Source: Leptolyngbya sp. CCY15150 (GTDB lineage: Bacteria > Cyanobacteriota > Cyanobacteriia > RECH01). Taken from it: a stretch of 36,179 nucleotides of DNA. The translations under genes were made by a program, and so were the position numbers. The DNA lies in the NCBI RefSeq assembly GCF_016888135.1, contig NZ_JACSWB010000124.1:1-36179 (forward strand). The letters run 5' to 3'. Position 1 is the stretch's first letter; each line of letters starts with the position of its first letter. The notes beneath the pieces were generated by a model, which worked only from the letters and a program-made list of their open reading frames with translations, made no database searches and had not been told where the DNA came from. Below are positions 1-8,264 of this stretch, in pieces.

Positions 1-17
1 AAGTCGGGCGAGGGACT

Positions 18-72
18 TTGAATCTAGCTCCCCTTCTCCCGTTTTTGGGAGAAGGGGTTGGGGGATGAGGGT
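18..72. repeat. Interspersed hairpin repeat (REP/MITE-like)
   Basis: Positions 30-40 (CCCCTTCTCCC) and 47-57 (GGGAGAAGGGG) form a perfect 11-bp stem around a 6-nt loop, followed by GGTTGGGGGATGAGGG-type sequence. This stem plus G-rich tail resembles a family of short intergenic repeats scattered in many cyanobacterial genomes; that family assignment is from memory. No gene is seen in 1-211. Confidence 0.55.
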
Positions 73-148
73 CAACTTGCGAAACTGGGATGCTCCCAGT
101 GCGATCGCCCTTATCGCCCATGAACATAGTCCACTATGGACTCAACTG

Positions 149-183
149 AAAGTGCCCACGTCCTGACGGACATGGGCACTTTT
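149..183 (-). terminator. Bidirectional-looking intrinsic terminator
   Basis: The arms AAAGTGCCCA and TGGGCACTTT flank an inner GTCC-TGAC-GGAC hairpin, giving a 15-position stem with a single C/A mismatch and a 4-nt loop. It is flanked by A and T runs on both sides. It lies just past the stop of the minus-strand membrane protein gene at 212, so it most likely ends that transcript. A small separate palindrome (AGTCCA-CTA-TGGACT) lies at 128-142. Confidence 0.7.
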
Positions 184-211
184 GAGTGACATTAGTTTAG
201 GGCCAAATACT

Positions 212-535
212 TTAGCCAAAGGCGAGGTAACCAATGAGTGCTAAGTTGAGCAGTGGCACCAAAAATAGCAGGAGTAGCCAAGGTGATTTCCCAAGCTTCT
301 TGCAGATCTCAACCCAAACTAGAATGCCGACAACGACATTCACAAAGGGAATGAAGAACAGTATCACCCACCAGCCAGGCTTGTCTGCAGCTAAGCACAT
401 GACATAGGCATTGGCGATAGGAACCCACGCCAACCAAGAGTTTTCAACTCTTAAGCGATCGCAGATGGTTTGAAGGGAGTAGGAAATGTAAGCATAGAAT
501 GCAACGAAGAGAATAAACGTAATGAAGTCGTTCAT
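212..535 (-). CDS. Small integral membrane protein, DUF5684-like
   Basis: A protein of 107 residues with about three hydrophobic segments: an N-terminal helix after MNDFITFILF, a middle one around WWVILFFIPFVNVVVG and a C-terminal one around PWLLLLFLVPLLN. The pattern AWVPIANAYVMC..A.KPGWW followed by PFVN and VPLLN is that of the DUF5684 family (signal-peptidase-like small membrane proteins of unknown role). The start at 535 is chosen over the upstream ATG at 574 because AAAAGG lies about 8 nt before it and family members begin near this residue. It is 190 nt downstream of the neighbouring minus-strand gene and is followed by the hairpin at 149-182. Function unknown. Confidence 0.75.
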   Translation of the reverse strand: MNDFITFILFVAFYAYISYSLQTICDRLRVENSWLAWVPIANAYVMCLAADKPGWWVILFFIPFVNVVVGILVWVEICKKLGKSPWLLLLFLVPLLNLALIGYLAFG

Positions 536-724
536 CAAAATAGCCTTTTGAGAATTTAAACACCAGGTGAACACCCTTATCCAAACATTCTCATTTTAGA
601 GGGACTCAATCATCCCACGGAAAGTTGTAAGGATTGTTTACTAGACTGTTTAGGAGAGGCTTTCTGGAGGCGCTAGACTATTCCTATCTCTACGATTTCC
701 TAGCCATCTTCAACTATGATTGCT

Positions 725-967
725 CTAGCTCTTCGATCGCTTTTTGGTCGTATTGCGCCACGTCATTAAGAGATAGGCCATAGCACCAATTTGCAGTGGC
801 CCTGTGGCTAGATAGGCTTTGAGAGGAGCATAGAGATCTAGGCTAGAAAATGCCCCAAAGTATACAACTCCCACCACAAAAAGGCTAAAGCCAGCCAGCG
901 ACAGCCGTTGGTATTTTGGCAGTATGCCTGCTAGGCTAGCCTCTTTGTTGATCTTGTTCTTGGGCAT
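725..967 (-). CDS. Hypothetical 80-aa membrane protein
   Basis: The family is not recognised. The 80-residue product has a basic N-terminus (MPKNKINKE), two hydrophobic stretches (about residues 24-41 and 54-69) and a very basic C-terminus (TTKKRSKS). This suggests a two-helix inner-membrane protein with both ends in the cytoplasm by the positive-inside rule. It starts 35 nt after the stop of the CapA-like gene on the same strand, so the two are probably co-transcribed. No enzymatic motif is visible. Confidence 0.6.
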   Translation of the reverse strand: MPKNKINKEASLAGILPKYQRLSLAGFSLFVVGVVYFGAFSSLDLYAPLKAYLATGPLQIGAMAYLLMTWRNTTKKRSKS

Positions 968-1002
968 GGCATATGACCGAAGGGTAGACGGCTGGGGCAG
1001 AT

Positions 1003-2823
1003 TTACGGCTCGTCTTCAACGCTCGGTTCATCTAACCTCAGTTCATCCAATGGGGTATCCCATGGGTCGGCAGTGGGAAAGGTGGTGAAGGAATTATTCA
1101 GCAGTTCCTGATCCTGCTTGTTTTCGCCATCGCTCTCCCTGGCTTCCCCAGACATGTCCTTGGGTTGGGAGTCGTCTTGAAAGCCAGACTCGCCCTGGAT
1201 GTCAGACTCATGTCGGAACCCAGATGCAGGTTTGTCTTGACTATCGCGATCGCTTTGTTCGATGCGACGGTCTAGAACAATAGGTGACTGTAACGGTTCA
1301 TCAAACAGTCCCGACGCTTGGTCTAAATAGGTTTGAATCTGTTCAGCTTTATCCTGATCGGCCAAGCGTGGTTGCCCCGCTTCCACCTGCACGGGCAAGA
1401 CCTCTAGGCGCATCTGCTCGTCGCGTAGAGAGACTTTGAGCACCGCTGTGTCGTAGTTCGCTGTAGCTGGATCGGTGGCATCGCCTTCGGGCATGAAATT
1501 GCCAATGGAGTAAGCGATCGCTCTCCCGCGATAGATTTCTGCACCCTGGAGCACCTGGGGATGGTAGCCAATTACCAAATCGCTGCCCTGATCGACGGCA
1601 TGGTGGGCTAAGTTCACCTGCTGGGCTGAGGGATAGTCCGCCATCGCATCTTGCCAATGGAAATTGACAATCACCCAGTCAACTTGGGGACGAATCGCCT
1701 GTACATCGGTGGTAATTTGATCCGTGAGCGGATCACTGGTGCTGCTGGCAACCGAGCTGGTGTAGCTCAAATAGGCGATGCGTTTACCATCCACGTCCAA
1801 GATTTCAGGACGGCGGGCGGCGGTGGGCGTCGTGCCATGGCCCACGGTGCGCAATCCAGCTTGCTCCAGCACGGATAGAATGCGCTGTACATCAGCCCGG
1901 CGCGATCGCGGTTCATCGACTTGGGATGGGGTACTGACAACATCAATGCCGCTATCGATCCAGGCATCTTCGGTGGGCCAAGCTGCGGTCTGCTCATCGA
2001 CCACGTCGGGTATATCTAAATAGGACAGCGCTACATCGGCATTCTGAATGGGATTCACCATGGTGGTGGCGGTGGATAGCCAAGGCGCACCGCTAAAGCT
2101 GAGGGTGAGGGTTGGGCGGCTGTGGGAAATGGGATGGATGATAACCGGCACTGGCTCTAAGGCTGCCTGCACCATGCCCGAGGTAGGAACGGGCGATCGC
2201 CCTAGAAAATCTGGTAGGGGCAGGGTGCCAACTTGGGATGGATCATCAGCGTTGAGGGTAGTGACGTGGCTGACAGCTTCTACACCACAGCCCAGCAAAA
2301 AGGCGAGGGCTGCCGATCCGCCTAGCCAAACCTTGCGCGGCGACCAGCGCGGTTCGACGGGGCGATAGAGAGCAACAGTGTCCGACGGTTTCGAGCCCAT
2401 GATTGTATCGACTGCGCTAGCACAGGTTTGACCGACGTTACGCAGCCAGACCTGCAGCCCTGAAGGCTGGGCAATTGGTTGGGGAACGGGGACGGGCGCA
2501 GGCGGCACCCCCAGGGTGAGGGTCTCTTCCCAAAGAATGACATCGGTGCTGCTGGCTAGCTTAACGGTGATATGAGCCCAGTAGAGCGTAGGCAGTCCAA
2601 GGCGCAGGAGGCGATCGCTCATAGCGGTGAGCATGATCTGCCGATCGGGCAACTGGCGACACAGCACTACCACATGCATACGGGTGGGTAGCAACTGGGT
2701 GACTTTTGCGCAGCATCCCTGCGGCAGGAGGTAAAGGTTCAACCAATATGCGATCGCCGTTAGATCACCACGACGGGCGCTTTGCACCACTGCCCCCAGG
2801 TTCACCTGCTCCATACTAAGCAT
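1003..2823 (-). CDS. CapA-family (PGA_cap) membrane-anchored protein, degenerate active site
   Basis: This 606-residue protein has three parts. Residues 1 to about 105 form a domain seen at the start of several cyanobacterial proteins (MEQVNLGAVVQSARRGDLTA). A transmembrane segment lies at about 164-186, and a CapA/PGA_cap metallophosphatase-like region at about 235-470. The C-terminal half of that fold is clear: VIVNFHW, LAHHAVDQGSDLVIGYHP, VLQGAEIYRGRAIAYSIGNF. The N-terminal metal-binding elements expected in the family (GDxML and the NNH loop) are replaced by SGAPWL and STPSQ, so catalysis is doubtful. The C-terminus is acidic and low in complexity. The start is supported by GGAG about 10 nt upstream. 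It leads a group with the 80-aa membrane protein. A role in envelope polysaccharide or peptidoglycan is only inferred from the family name. Confidence 0.8.
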   Translation of the reverse strand: MLSMEQVNLGAVVQSARRGDLTAIAYWLNLYLLPQGCCAKVTQLLPTRMHVVVLCRQLPDRQIMLTAMSDRLLRLGLPTLYWAHITVKLASSTDVILWEETLTLGVPPAPVPVPQPIAQPSGLQVWLRNVGQTCASAVDTIMGSKPSDTVALYRPVEPRWSPRKVWLGGSAALAFLLGCGVEAVSHVTTLNADDPSQVGTLPLPDFLGRSPVPTSGMVQAALEPVPVIIHPISHSRPTLTLSFSGAPWLSTATTMVNPIQNADVALSYLDIPDVVDEQTAAWPTEDAWIDSGIDVVSTPSQVDEPRSRRADVQRILSVLEQAGLRTVGHGTTPTAARRPEILDVDGKRIAYLSYTSSVASSTSDPLTDQITTDVQAIRPQVDWVIVNFHWQDAMADYPSAQQVNLAHHAVDQGSDLVIGYHPQVLQGAEIYRGRAIAYSIGNFMPEGDATDPATANYDTAVLKVSLRDEQMRLEVLPVQVEAGQPRLADQDKAEQIQTYLDQASGLFDEPLQSPIVLDRRIEQSDRDSQDKPASGFRHESDIQGESGFQDDSQPKDMSGEARESDGENKQDQELLNNSFTTFPTADPWDTPLDELRLDEPSVEDEP

Positions 2824-3014
2824 GAACTGATTACTCCTCTACCCAATATCTAGGCCAATCAAACGTTTGAGTCCCCCAATCATAGGAGTAGATCGCTCAT
2901 TTCGCCCAATTTTCTGATCGGGGTTGCACAAATCTTGAAATTTAGGGAATCAGCAGCAAGCAATCTAGAGAATGGCGCTAGAGTAAAAGCGGTTGAGTTC
3001 AGAGCTGTAGCCCC

Positions 3015-3884
3015 ATGTTTGCGATCGCCCAAAAATCCCAGCCTTACACCACCTATGTCCTGAGTGACTCCGCTGCCGAATCATCGATTGATGTTGTTCC
3101 AGGACGGGGCGGCATTGTGACCCAATGGCAAATCGGTTCCCACGCCTTGCTCTACCTAGAGGGCGATCGCTTCCTCGATCCAACCCTCAGCATTCGCGGC
3201 GGCATTCCCATCCTGTTTCCCATCTGCGGCAACCTGCCCGACGACACCTATACTCACAAGGGCAAAACCTACAAGCTTCCCCAACACGGCTTTGGGCGCA
3301 CCCTGCCCTGGGAGGTTGTGGATCAATCCACACAAGATGCCGCCAGCCTCACCCTGCGGCTCACCAGCAATGACCACACCCGCGCCGTCTATCCCTTCGA
3401 CTTTGAGATTACCTTCACCTATCGCCTGCTCGGCAACACCCTCAGCATCCACCAGCTCTACACCAATCACTCGGATGAACCCATGCCCTTCTCCACCGGG
3501 CTCCATCCCTATTTCAATACCGCCAATGCTGCCAACCTAGAGCTGGAGATTCCCGCCAACCATTACCAGCCCAAGGATGATCCCAAGATCTATCCCTTCA
3601 CCGGCAGCTTCGACTTCAGCCAAGCCGAAGTAGATGTAGCCTTCACCGATGTTTCCACCACCACCGCCAGTGTCAAGGACAGCGATCGCGATCTACGCAT
3701 CCGTCTCGACTACGACACCCTCTATTCCACTCTGGTTTTTTGGAGCGTCAAGGGCAAACCTTTTTATTGTCTAGAACCCTGGAGTGCCCCGCGCAATGCC
3801 ATGAACAGCGGCGATCGCCTCATCCGCCTCGATGCCGGAGCCACCCTAGACACGGTGGTGCAGATCAGCGCCACCCTGGGATAG
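3015..3884 (+). CDS. Aldose 1-epimerase (galactose mutarotase-like) family protein
   Basis: The 289-residue product has the galactose mutarotase-like beta-sandwich signature: RGGIPILFPICGN, LPQHGFGR, STGLHPYFN and, near the end, CLEPWSAP. In the family the two histidines (in QHGFGR and GLHPYF) and the C-terminal glutamate (CLEPW) form the active site that interconverts alpha and beta anomers of hexoses or hexose phosphates; all three are present. The length fits the family. No convincing Shine-Dalgarno sequence precedes ATG 3015, which is common in cyanobacteria. It stands alone, divergent from the CapA-like gene (191-nt gap), and is followed by tRNA-Lys. The substrate (free sugar or glucose-6-phosphate) cannot be read from the sequence. 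Confidence 0.85.
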   Translation: MFAIAQKSQPYTTYVLSDSAAESSIDVVPGRGGIVTQWQIGSHALLYLEGDRFLDPTLSIRGGIPILFPICGNLPDDTYTHKGKTYKLPQHGFGRTLPWEVVDQSTQDAASLTLRLTSNDHTRAVYPFDFEITFTYRLLGNTLSIHQLYTNHSDEPMPFSTGLHPYFNTANAANLELEIPANHYQPKDDPKIYPFTGSFDFSQAEVDVAFTDVSTTTASVKDSDRDLRIRLDYDTLYSTLVFWSVKGKPFYCLEPWSAPRNAMNSGDRLIRLDAGATLDTVVQISATLG

Positions 3885-3921
3885 CAATCTGGAGGGTGGG
3901 ACAAAAAAGTTTCTTAGCCTG

Positions 3922-3949
3922 TTGTTTTTATCACAACCTATGCTAAGGT
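3922..3949 (+). promoter_or_regulatory. Candidate promoter of tRNA-Lys
   Basis: TTGTTT (3922-3927) and TAAGGT (3944-3949) are separated by 16 nt and sit about 33 nt before the mature tRNA 5' end. The match to the housekeeping sigma70-type consensus is moderate. Confidence 0.35.
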
Positions 3950-3981
3950 AGTAAATGGCGTGTTCGTCAGACACACGTCAT

Positions 3982-4053
3982 GGGTCGCTAACTCAATGGT
4001 AGAGTACTCGGCTTTTAACCGATTTGTTCTGGGTTCGAGTCCCAGGCGACCCA
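3982..4053 (+). tRNA. trnK: tRNA-Lys (anticodon UUU)
   Basis: A complete 72-nt cloverleaf. The acceptor arms are GGGTCGC and GCGACCC with discriminator A, the D arm is ACTC/GAGT, the anticodon loop is CTTTTAA with anticodon TTT, and the T arm is CTGGG-TTCGAGT-CCCAG. Position 27-43 is a C/T mismatch. The terminal CCA is not encoded. The sequence is very close to chloroplast and cyanobacterial trnK-UUU as I recall them. Confidence 0.95.
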
Positions 4054-4197
4054 TAAAATTATCAATCCTTGCTACGAGCCAGATATACCTTAGGTTTCAG
4101 GCTCCAGTGCGATCGCTCAATTGCCTTGTTATTGGACATTGCAATTCACATCCTTAGGAAGATCTACTTAAAATTCTTCACTTCTGATTCGCGCACG

Positions 4198-4238
4198 GTC
4201 AGACAATCCTTTAAGATTGTTGTAAGGATTTATCTGAC
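4198..4238 (+). promoter_or_regulatory. 41-nt inverted repeat in the fba leader
   Basis: GTCAGA (4198-4203) pairs with TCTGAC (4233-4238) and AATCCTT (4205-4211) pairs with AAGGATT (4224-4230). This gives 13 base pairs with a 1/2-nt internal loop and a 12-nt apical loop. There is no T run, and it ends 40 nt before the fba start codon. It could be an operator or a 5'-UTR stem-loop. The rest of 4054-4278 shows no gene. Confidence 0.5.
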
Positions 4239-4278
4239 ATTAGCTGTTACAAAAAACGAAGGACTAGGAGGATCATCT

Positions 4279-5358
4279 ATGGCACTTGTTCCTATGAGGC
4301 TGCTGCTTGACCATGCGGCTGAGAACCAATACGGCATCCCTGCTTACAATGTGAACAACATGGAGCAGATTCTTGCCATTATGCAGGCTGCCGAAGAAGC
4401 TAACAGCCCTGTGATTTTGCAAGCTTCTCGGGGTGCCCGTAAGTATGCAGGTGAAAACTTCCTCCGCCACCTGATCACCGCGGCTGTGGAAACCTACCCC
4501 CACATTCCCATTGCCATGCACCAAGACCATGGCAACAGCCCTGCAACTTGCTACTCCGCTATTCGCAATGGCTTCACCAGCGTCATGATGGACGGCTCCC
4601 TGGAAGCTGATGCTAAAACCCCCGCTAGCTTTGACTACAACGTCGATGTCACGGCTGAAGTGGTGAAAGTTGCTCACTCCGTTGGGGTGAGTGTTGAAGG
4701 TGAACTAGGCTGCCTCGGCTCCCTAGAAACCGGTCAAGGTGACAAGGAAGACGGTCACGGATTTGAAGGAACCCTCAGCAAAGATCAACTGCTGACCGAT
4801 CCTGATGAAGCTGTTGAATTTGTAGAACGTACCCAAGTGGATGCCCTCGCAGTAGCGATCGGTACCAGCCACGGTGCTTACAAGTTCACCCGCAAGCCGA
4901 CCGGCGAAATCTTGGCTATCAGCCGCATTGCTGAAATCCACGCTCGTCTACCTAACACCCACTTGGTGATGCACGGATCCTCTTCTGTGCCCCAAGAATG
5001 GTTGGACATGATCAACCAATACGGCGGCAACATCCCCGAAACCTACGGTGTGCCCATCGAAGAAATCCAAAAGGGTATCAAGAGCGGTGTGCGTAAGGTG
5101 AACATCGACACCGACAACCGCTTGGCGATCACCGCTGCTATCCGGGAAGCTGCTGCGAAGGATCCCTCGAACTTCGACCCTCGCCACTTCATGAAGCCTT
5201 CCATCACCTACATGAAAAAGGTGTGTCTGGAGCGCTATGAAGCATTTGGTACTGCTGGTAATGCATCCAAGATCAAGCAAGTTTCCTTGGATGACTTTGC
5301 TGCTAAGTATGCAAAGGGTGAACTGTCTGCTAGCCCGAAGAAGACGATTGTGGTCTAG
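4279..5358 (+). CDS. fba: Class II fructose-1,6-bisphosphate aldolase (Calvin-cycle subtype)
   Basis: A zinc-dependent aldolase that reversibly joins dihydroxyacetone phosphate and glyceraldehyde-3-phosphate (and the sedoheptulose-bisphosphate equivalent in the Calvin cycle) in the cytosol. The 359-residue length is that of the cyanobacterial enzyme. Visible motifs: [11 protein letters not shown], the AMHQDHG metal-ligand region, [30 protein letters not shown] and KVNIDTDNR. The start at 4279 is fixed by AGGAGG at 4266-4271 with 7-nt spacing; the longer upstream reading would run back almost to the tRNA and is rejected. An inverted repeat precedes the gene and a hairpin terminator follows it, so it is probably monocistronic. 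Confidence 0.97.
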   Translation: MALVPMRLLLDHAAENQYGIPAYNVNNMEQILAIMQAAEEANSPVILQASRGARKYAGENFLRHLITAAVETYPHIPIAMHQDHGNSPATCYSAIRNGFTSVMMDGSLEADAKTPASFDYNVDVTAEVVKVAHSVGVSVEGELGCLGSLETGQGDKEDGHGFEGTLSKDQLLTDPDEAVEFVERTQVDALAVAIGTSHGAYKFTRKPTGEILAISRIAEIHARLPNTHLVMHGSSSVPQEWLDMINQYGGNIPETYGVPIEEIQKGIKSGVRKVNIDTDNRLAITAAIREAAAKDPSNFDPRHFMKPSITYMKKVCLERYEAFGTAGNASKIKQVSLDDFAAKYAKGELSASPKKTIVV

Positions 5359-5439
5359 TCGAGCAATTCCTATGAGGGCGACGGGTGTGGAACTCTTCCA
5401 TACTTAGCCGTCCTAGGTAGGTTCTTTTCTATCTAAGTC

Positions 5440-5475
5440 AATGCAGGTTAGCTCCTTTGGGGTTGACCTGCATTT
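5440..5475 (+). terminator. Intrinsic terminator after fba
   Basis: AATGCAGGTTA and TGACCTGCATT form a 10-11 bp stem with one G-T wobble, followed by TTTATT. It lies 81 nt after the fba stop codon. Confidence 0.75.
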
Positions 5476-5623
5476 ATTGTTAGAACTGGGAATAGGATGT
5501 GGGTATGGGAGGCGATCGCATCTGTGGTGCCTGAACAGTATCCATGGCTGCACCTGCTGTACAATATTTTTTAGAGTTCAGTCATTCGAATTCAGCAGTA
5601 TTGTTATTTTGCAATCTACCATC

Positions 5624-6184
5624 ATGCTATCTCCTAACCTCTTAGACACGGCTCAGTCCCTCGCACAACGCGAAAACCTAGGCAGTCTGTTGTTACACAC
5701 TAAGCCAGCCCGCAACGATTTAGTACGATGGTTCCTGCTCAGTGTACTCTGTCTTTTACCTGGATTTTTCATGTGGGTTGCAATGGTAACTGCTGATAGT
5801 GATGTTCGTTCTGACGACACCGCTATGGACTGGATACCACTGGTGTTGTCTATATATATAATCATGAGCTTGATTGGGGCGGCAAGCTTTATAGCCTATG
5901 CGTGGAAGAAAAGTAAGCATCAGATTTTACTCTATGAGCAAGGTCTGATTGAGTTTCGAAACAACAAACCCCAAGTGGCACGGTATAAAGATTTGAAGAT
6001 GCTTTCTAAGGGAATGAGAGTAACTGCCTATAAGGTTGCAACGCTGGCAACCGCTGTTGACTATACCCTTGTATTTCCTGATGGACAGCGATCGCGCATT
6101 GATTGGTCTTATGGTCGTCGTCCTGTTGGTGCAATGATTCAGGGTTTAATTGCTCAACATAAATCCATGAATGTGTCGTCATAA
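5624..6184 (+). CDS. Two-TM protein with PH-like domain (DUF6585-like)
   Basis: A 186-residue product. Two transmembrane helices lie at about residues 36-57 and 70-91 and are linked by an acidic loop (ADSDVRSDDTAMD). They are followed by KKSKHQILLYEQGLIEF and a beta-rich C-terminal half ending DGQRSRIDWSYG. The pattern of a glycine after 'LYEQ', a 'YKDL' strand and 'FPDGQ..RIDW' suggests a cytoplasmic PH-like domain as in DUF6585 proteins; this is a recollection-level assignment. ATG 5624 is preferred because the earlier in-frame ATG at 5441 lies inside the fba terminator stem. Function unknown. Confidence 0.6.
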   Translation: MLSPNLLDTAQSLAQRENLGSLLLHTKPARNDLVRWFLLSVLCLLPGFFMWVAMVTADSDVRSDDTAMDWIPLVLSIYIIMSLIGAASFIAYAWKKSKHQILLYEQGLIEFRNNKPQVARYKDLKMLSKGMRVTAYKVATLATAVDYTLVFPDGQRSRIDWSYGRRPVGAMIQGLIAQHKSMNVSS

Positions 6185-6826
6185 TCTTATCTGTATCTAG
6201 GTCAAAGCTAAATCACTCTGGAGGTTCTCAGTCTGTCAGCATTGTGCTTTTAGGTAAGCCGTATAGATAGAGCAGCCATAGACTCAGCCCGTCTGCACCA
6301 AGATGGCGTCGTCTTCAAAGAAACAGAGCGATCGCTCTTCTGCTTGTTGGTGGGGGTGCAATCGCTTGAGCGGCGGCGGATTTAGTCCGCCTAGAACTTA
6401 TGTACTAAATTGCATATATTGATCCTGTGCTGATCGTGAAGATTGTCTGAAGCTAGTCGTGCAACACCCTGAAATGGAAGTATTATGTGACATAAGTATA
6501 CATAATCACCCTATGTTAAGTGTATAGGCTGACCAAGATCTGTATAACACCCTAAGTAGTGTAGATTATGCAGACAACTTTCAGCCTAATCCTCTCTGGG
6601 GGAGATAATACTATAGTCGGAGTCTGGCTAATCATCCTTGTGGGGGTGTTATGCAGATCAAAAGGGAGGTATTCAGTATAAACAATAGTTATACTGTTTA
6701 GCCCTCGATGGAGACATACCTGAAGGTACACTGTTGGGGTCAGTAACAATGCGAACATCCAATCTCACGGCAATATGAAAGTGAGTTTTGATGCCGCCAT
6801 CACGAATAAAAGTCTAAGGAGTTGTC
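6185..6826. other. 642-nt intergenic region before parA-like gene
   Basis: I see no credible gene. It holds a short hairpin GGCGGA-TTTAG-TCCGCC at 6375-6391, a last HIP1 site near 6327, and then AT-rich sequence with recurring GTATA-type words (near 6497, 6521, 6541 and 6677), a repeated TTATGCAGA word near 6567 and 6649, and the inverted repeat at 6674-6696. This is compatible with a partition-type regulatory or centromere-like region, but the repeats are too irregular to call iterons. Confidence 0.4.
6674..6696. promoter_or_regulatory. Inverted repeat upstream of parA-like gene (operator candidate)
   Basis: CAGTATAA (6674-6681) and TTATACTG (6689-6696) are perfect 8-bp arms around ACAATAG. 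They lie 131 nt before the ParA start. ParA-type operons are often autoregulated through such sites; here the role is inferred from position only. Confidence 0.4.
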
Positions 6827-7747
6827 ATGAAAACCATATCTATAATTAATTATAAAGGTGGGGTTGGCAAAACCACGATTACAGCCAATTTAGCAGCTAG
6901 TCTTGCACTTCAGGGTAAGAGAATTTTAATGATTGATCTTGATCCTCAATCTAGTTTAACCTTCTCTTTTTACACCGTTGAACAATGGAAAAGTGAATTT
7001 GAAAAGGGTAAAACCATCAAAAATTGGTACGACGCATTTATTGATAAAGATGGCGACTTAGATTTATCAAGCCTCATAGTCAGTCCAGATAGAGTAAATT
7101 TGAATATTGAGGGAAAGGTAGATATAATTTGTTCTCATTTAGCACTAATAAATGTTGATTTGGATTTAGCATCTCGTCTTGTGGGTGGAACAGAGCGAGA
7201 TTTAAGAAATAACTATTTACGGGTTTATTCACGATTACGGCAGGGCTTGCAAAGTTTGTCTGCTGGTAGCTACGATTTTGTTTTGATTGATTGTCCTCCT
7301 AATTTTAATATTGTGACAAAGAACGCCATAATAGCTAGTGACTGTATCCTAGTTCCTACGAAACCGGATTATCTATCAACTTTGGGCATTGAACAATTGC
7401 GTAAACATATAGATGACCTTGTTGGTACTTATAATAAATATGTGAAAGACTCAGGCAATGAGCAATTTCGTTGCGCTGCACCCCAGATAATAGGTGTTAT
7501 ATTTACAATGGTTTCATTTAAAGATGGCAGTCCTATATCTAAGCAAAGAGAATACATTCAACAAATCATTAATTCAGATGTTCCAACTTGGAAAACATAT
7601 GTTAGGGACAACAAAACTATTTATGCTGATGCCCCAGAGTATGGTATTCCTGTTGTTTTGAAGGAAGTTTCTGGGAAAACTTATGAAAATATCCAGGAAG
7701 AGTTAGCCTTTTTAACTGATGAGTTTTTGGAGAAAACCGATGGCTGA
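6827..7747 (+). CDS. Orphan ParA/Soj-family ATPase
   Basis: A 306-residue deviant-Walker ATPase. The signature KGGVGKTT lies at residues 10-17 with both the lysine typical of ParA/MinD and the catalytic-loop lysine. MIDLDPQSSLT follows at about 35-45 and the Walker B-like FVLIDCPPNFN near 157. Such proteins bind DNA as ATP dimers and position plasmids, chromosomes or protein cargo. AAGGAG lies 7 nt before the start codon. The stop overlaps the next gene by 8 nt, so the two are translationally coupled. The gene is AT-rich with no CGATCG, unlike its surroundings. No canonical ParB follows it and no parS consensus was noticed. It may be a remnant plasmid module or a cargo-positioning ATPase. Confidence 0.85.
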   Translation: MKTISIINYKGGVGKTTITANLAASLALQGKRILMIDLDPQSSLTFSFYTVEQWKSEFEKGKTIKNWYDAFIDKDGDLDLSSLIVSPDRVNLNIEGKVDIICSHLALINVDLDLASRLVGGTERDLRNNYLRVYSRLRQGLQSLSAGSYDFVLIDCPPNFNIVTKNAIIASDCILVPTKPDYLSTLGIEQLRKHIDDLVGTYNKYVKDSGNEQFRCAAPQIIGVIFTMVSFKDGSPISKQREYIQQIINSDVPTWKTYVRDNKTIYADAPEYGIPVVLKEVSGKTYENIQEELAFLTDEFLEKTDG

Positions 7748-8189
7748 TCTTCAGAAAACCAGGAAGGTGTTACAGGCTTTTTTGAAGTTTCTCGATGAGA
7801 TTAGTGAAGAGGAATACGAGCAGTTTTTGAGCGGTGAATTAAAGCTTGGCTTTTTATCCGAAGCTCAACAAAAAGAAAAAGTATTTAAAGGTGCATTAGA
7901 AGAAGATTTACAGGCAATTATTGAGCAGCTTCAGGAAATAACAAGTCGAGAAGAAGCCCATAAATTATTAAAGAGCGATTCACGTATTCGCTTAAAAGAT
8001 GATGTAATTCGAATAGCTAAGTTACTACAAGTTCATGTAGAGAAAAAGGATAATCGGGAGAAGATTGAAGCTAGGATTGTAGAATTCATTGTAGGTGTGA
8101 AACTTCGGAATCAAGCAATCCAAAGCTTAAATCTGAGCAGTAGTGTTGGAAATCCAGAGCAGTATAACAATTCGAGTGCAGCGGATTGA
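7740..8189 (+). CDS. Small partner protein of ParA (unknown family)
   Basis: A 149-residue, highly charged, mostly helical protein that I do not recognise. Residues 1-75 are Glu/Lys/Gln-rich helices (FLDEISEEEYEQFLSGEL, LEEDLQAIIEQLQEI). Residues 85-120 form two helices separated by a short turn (LKDDVIRIAKLL then NREKIEARIVEFIVG), reminiscent of SAP or Rho-N helix-extended-helix motifs. The C-terminus is Asn/Ser-rich and likely disordered. ATG 7740 overlaps the ParA stop, so coupled translation is likely. In this position such proteins often act as the DNA- or cargo-adaptor that stimulates ParA; that role is inferred. Confidence 0.6.
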   Translation: MADLQKTRKVLQAFLKFLDEISEEEYEQFLSGELKLGFLSEAQQKEKVFKGALEEDLQAIIEQLQEITSREEAHKLLKSDSRIRLKDDVIRIAKLLQVHVEKKDNREKIEARIVEFIVGVKLRNQAIQSLNLSSSVGNPEQYNNSSAAD

Positions 8190-8264
8190 CTGAAACCGCT
8201 TTGTGTTGTTGCAAAGTCTCTTGCAACTGCTGACCCAAACCGTTAGAATACACAAGGAGAATCA

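Noticed and set aside
4069-4278. N-terminal extension of the aldolase
   Set aside because: The true start at 4279 has an ideal AGGAGG and gives the usual 359-residue enzyme; the upstream frame would cover the leader inverted repeat and start just after the tRNA.
5441-5623. Longer N-terminus of the PH-like membrane protein
   Set aside because: It would begin inside the stem of the fba terminator and has a cysteine-rich, non-protein-like composition.
6827-8189. Canonical chromosomal parABS locus
   Set aside because: The partner lacks ParB motifs and I did not notice a parS-like TGTTTCACGTGAAACA palindrome.
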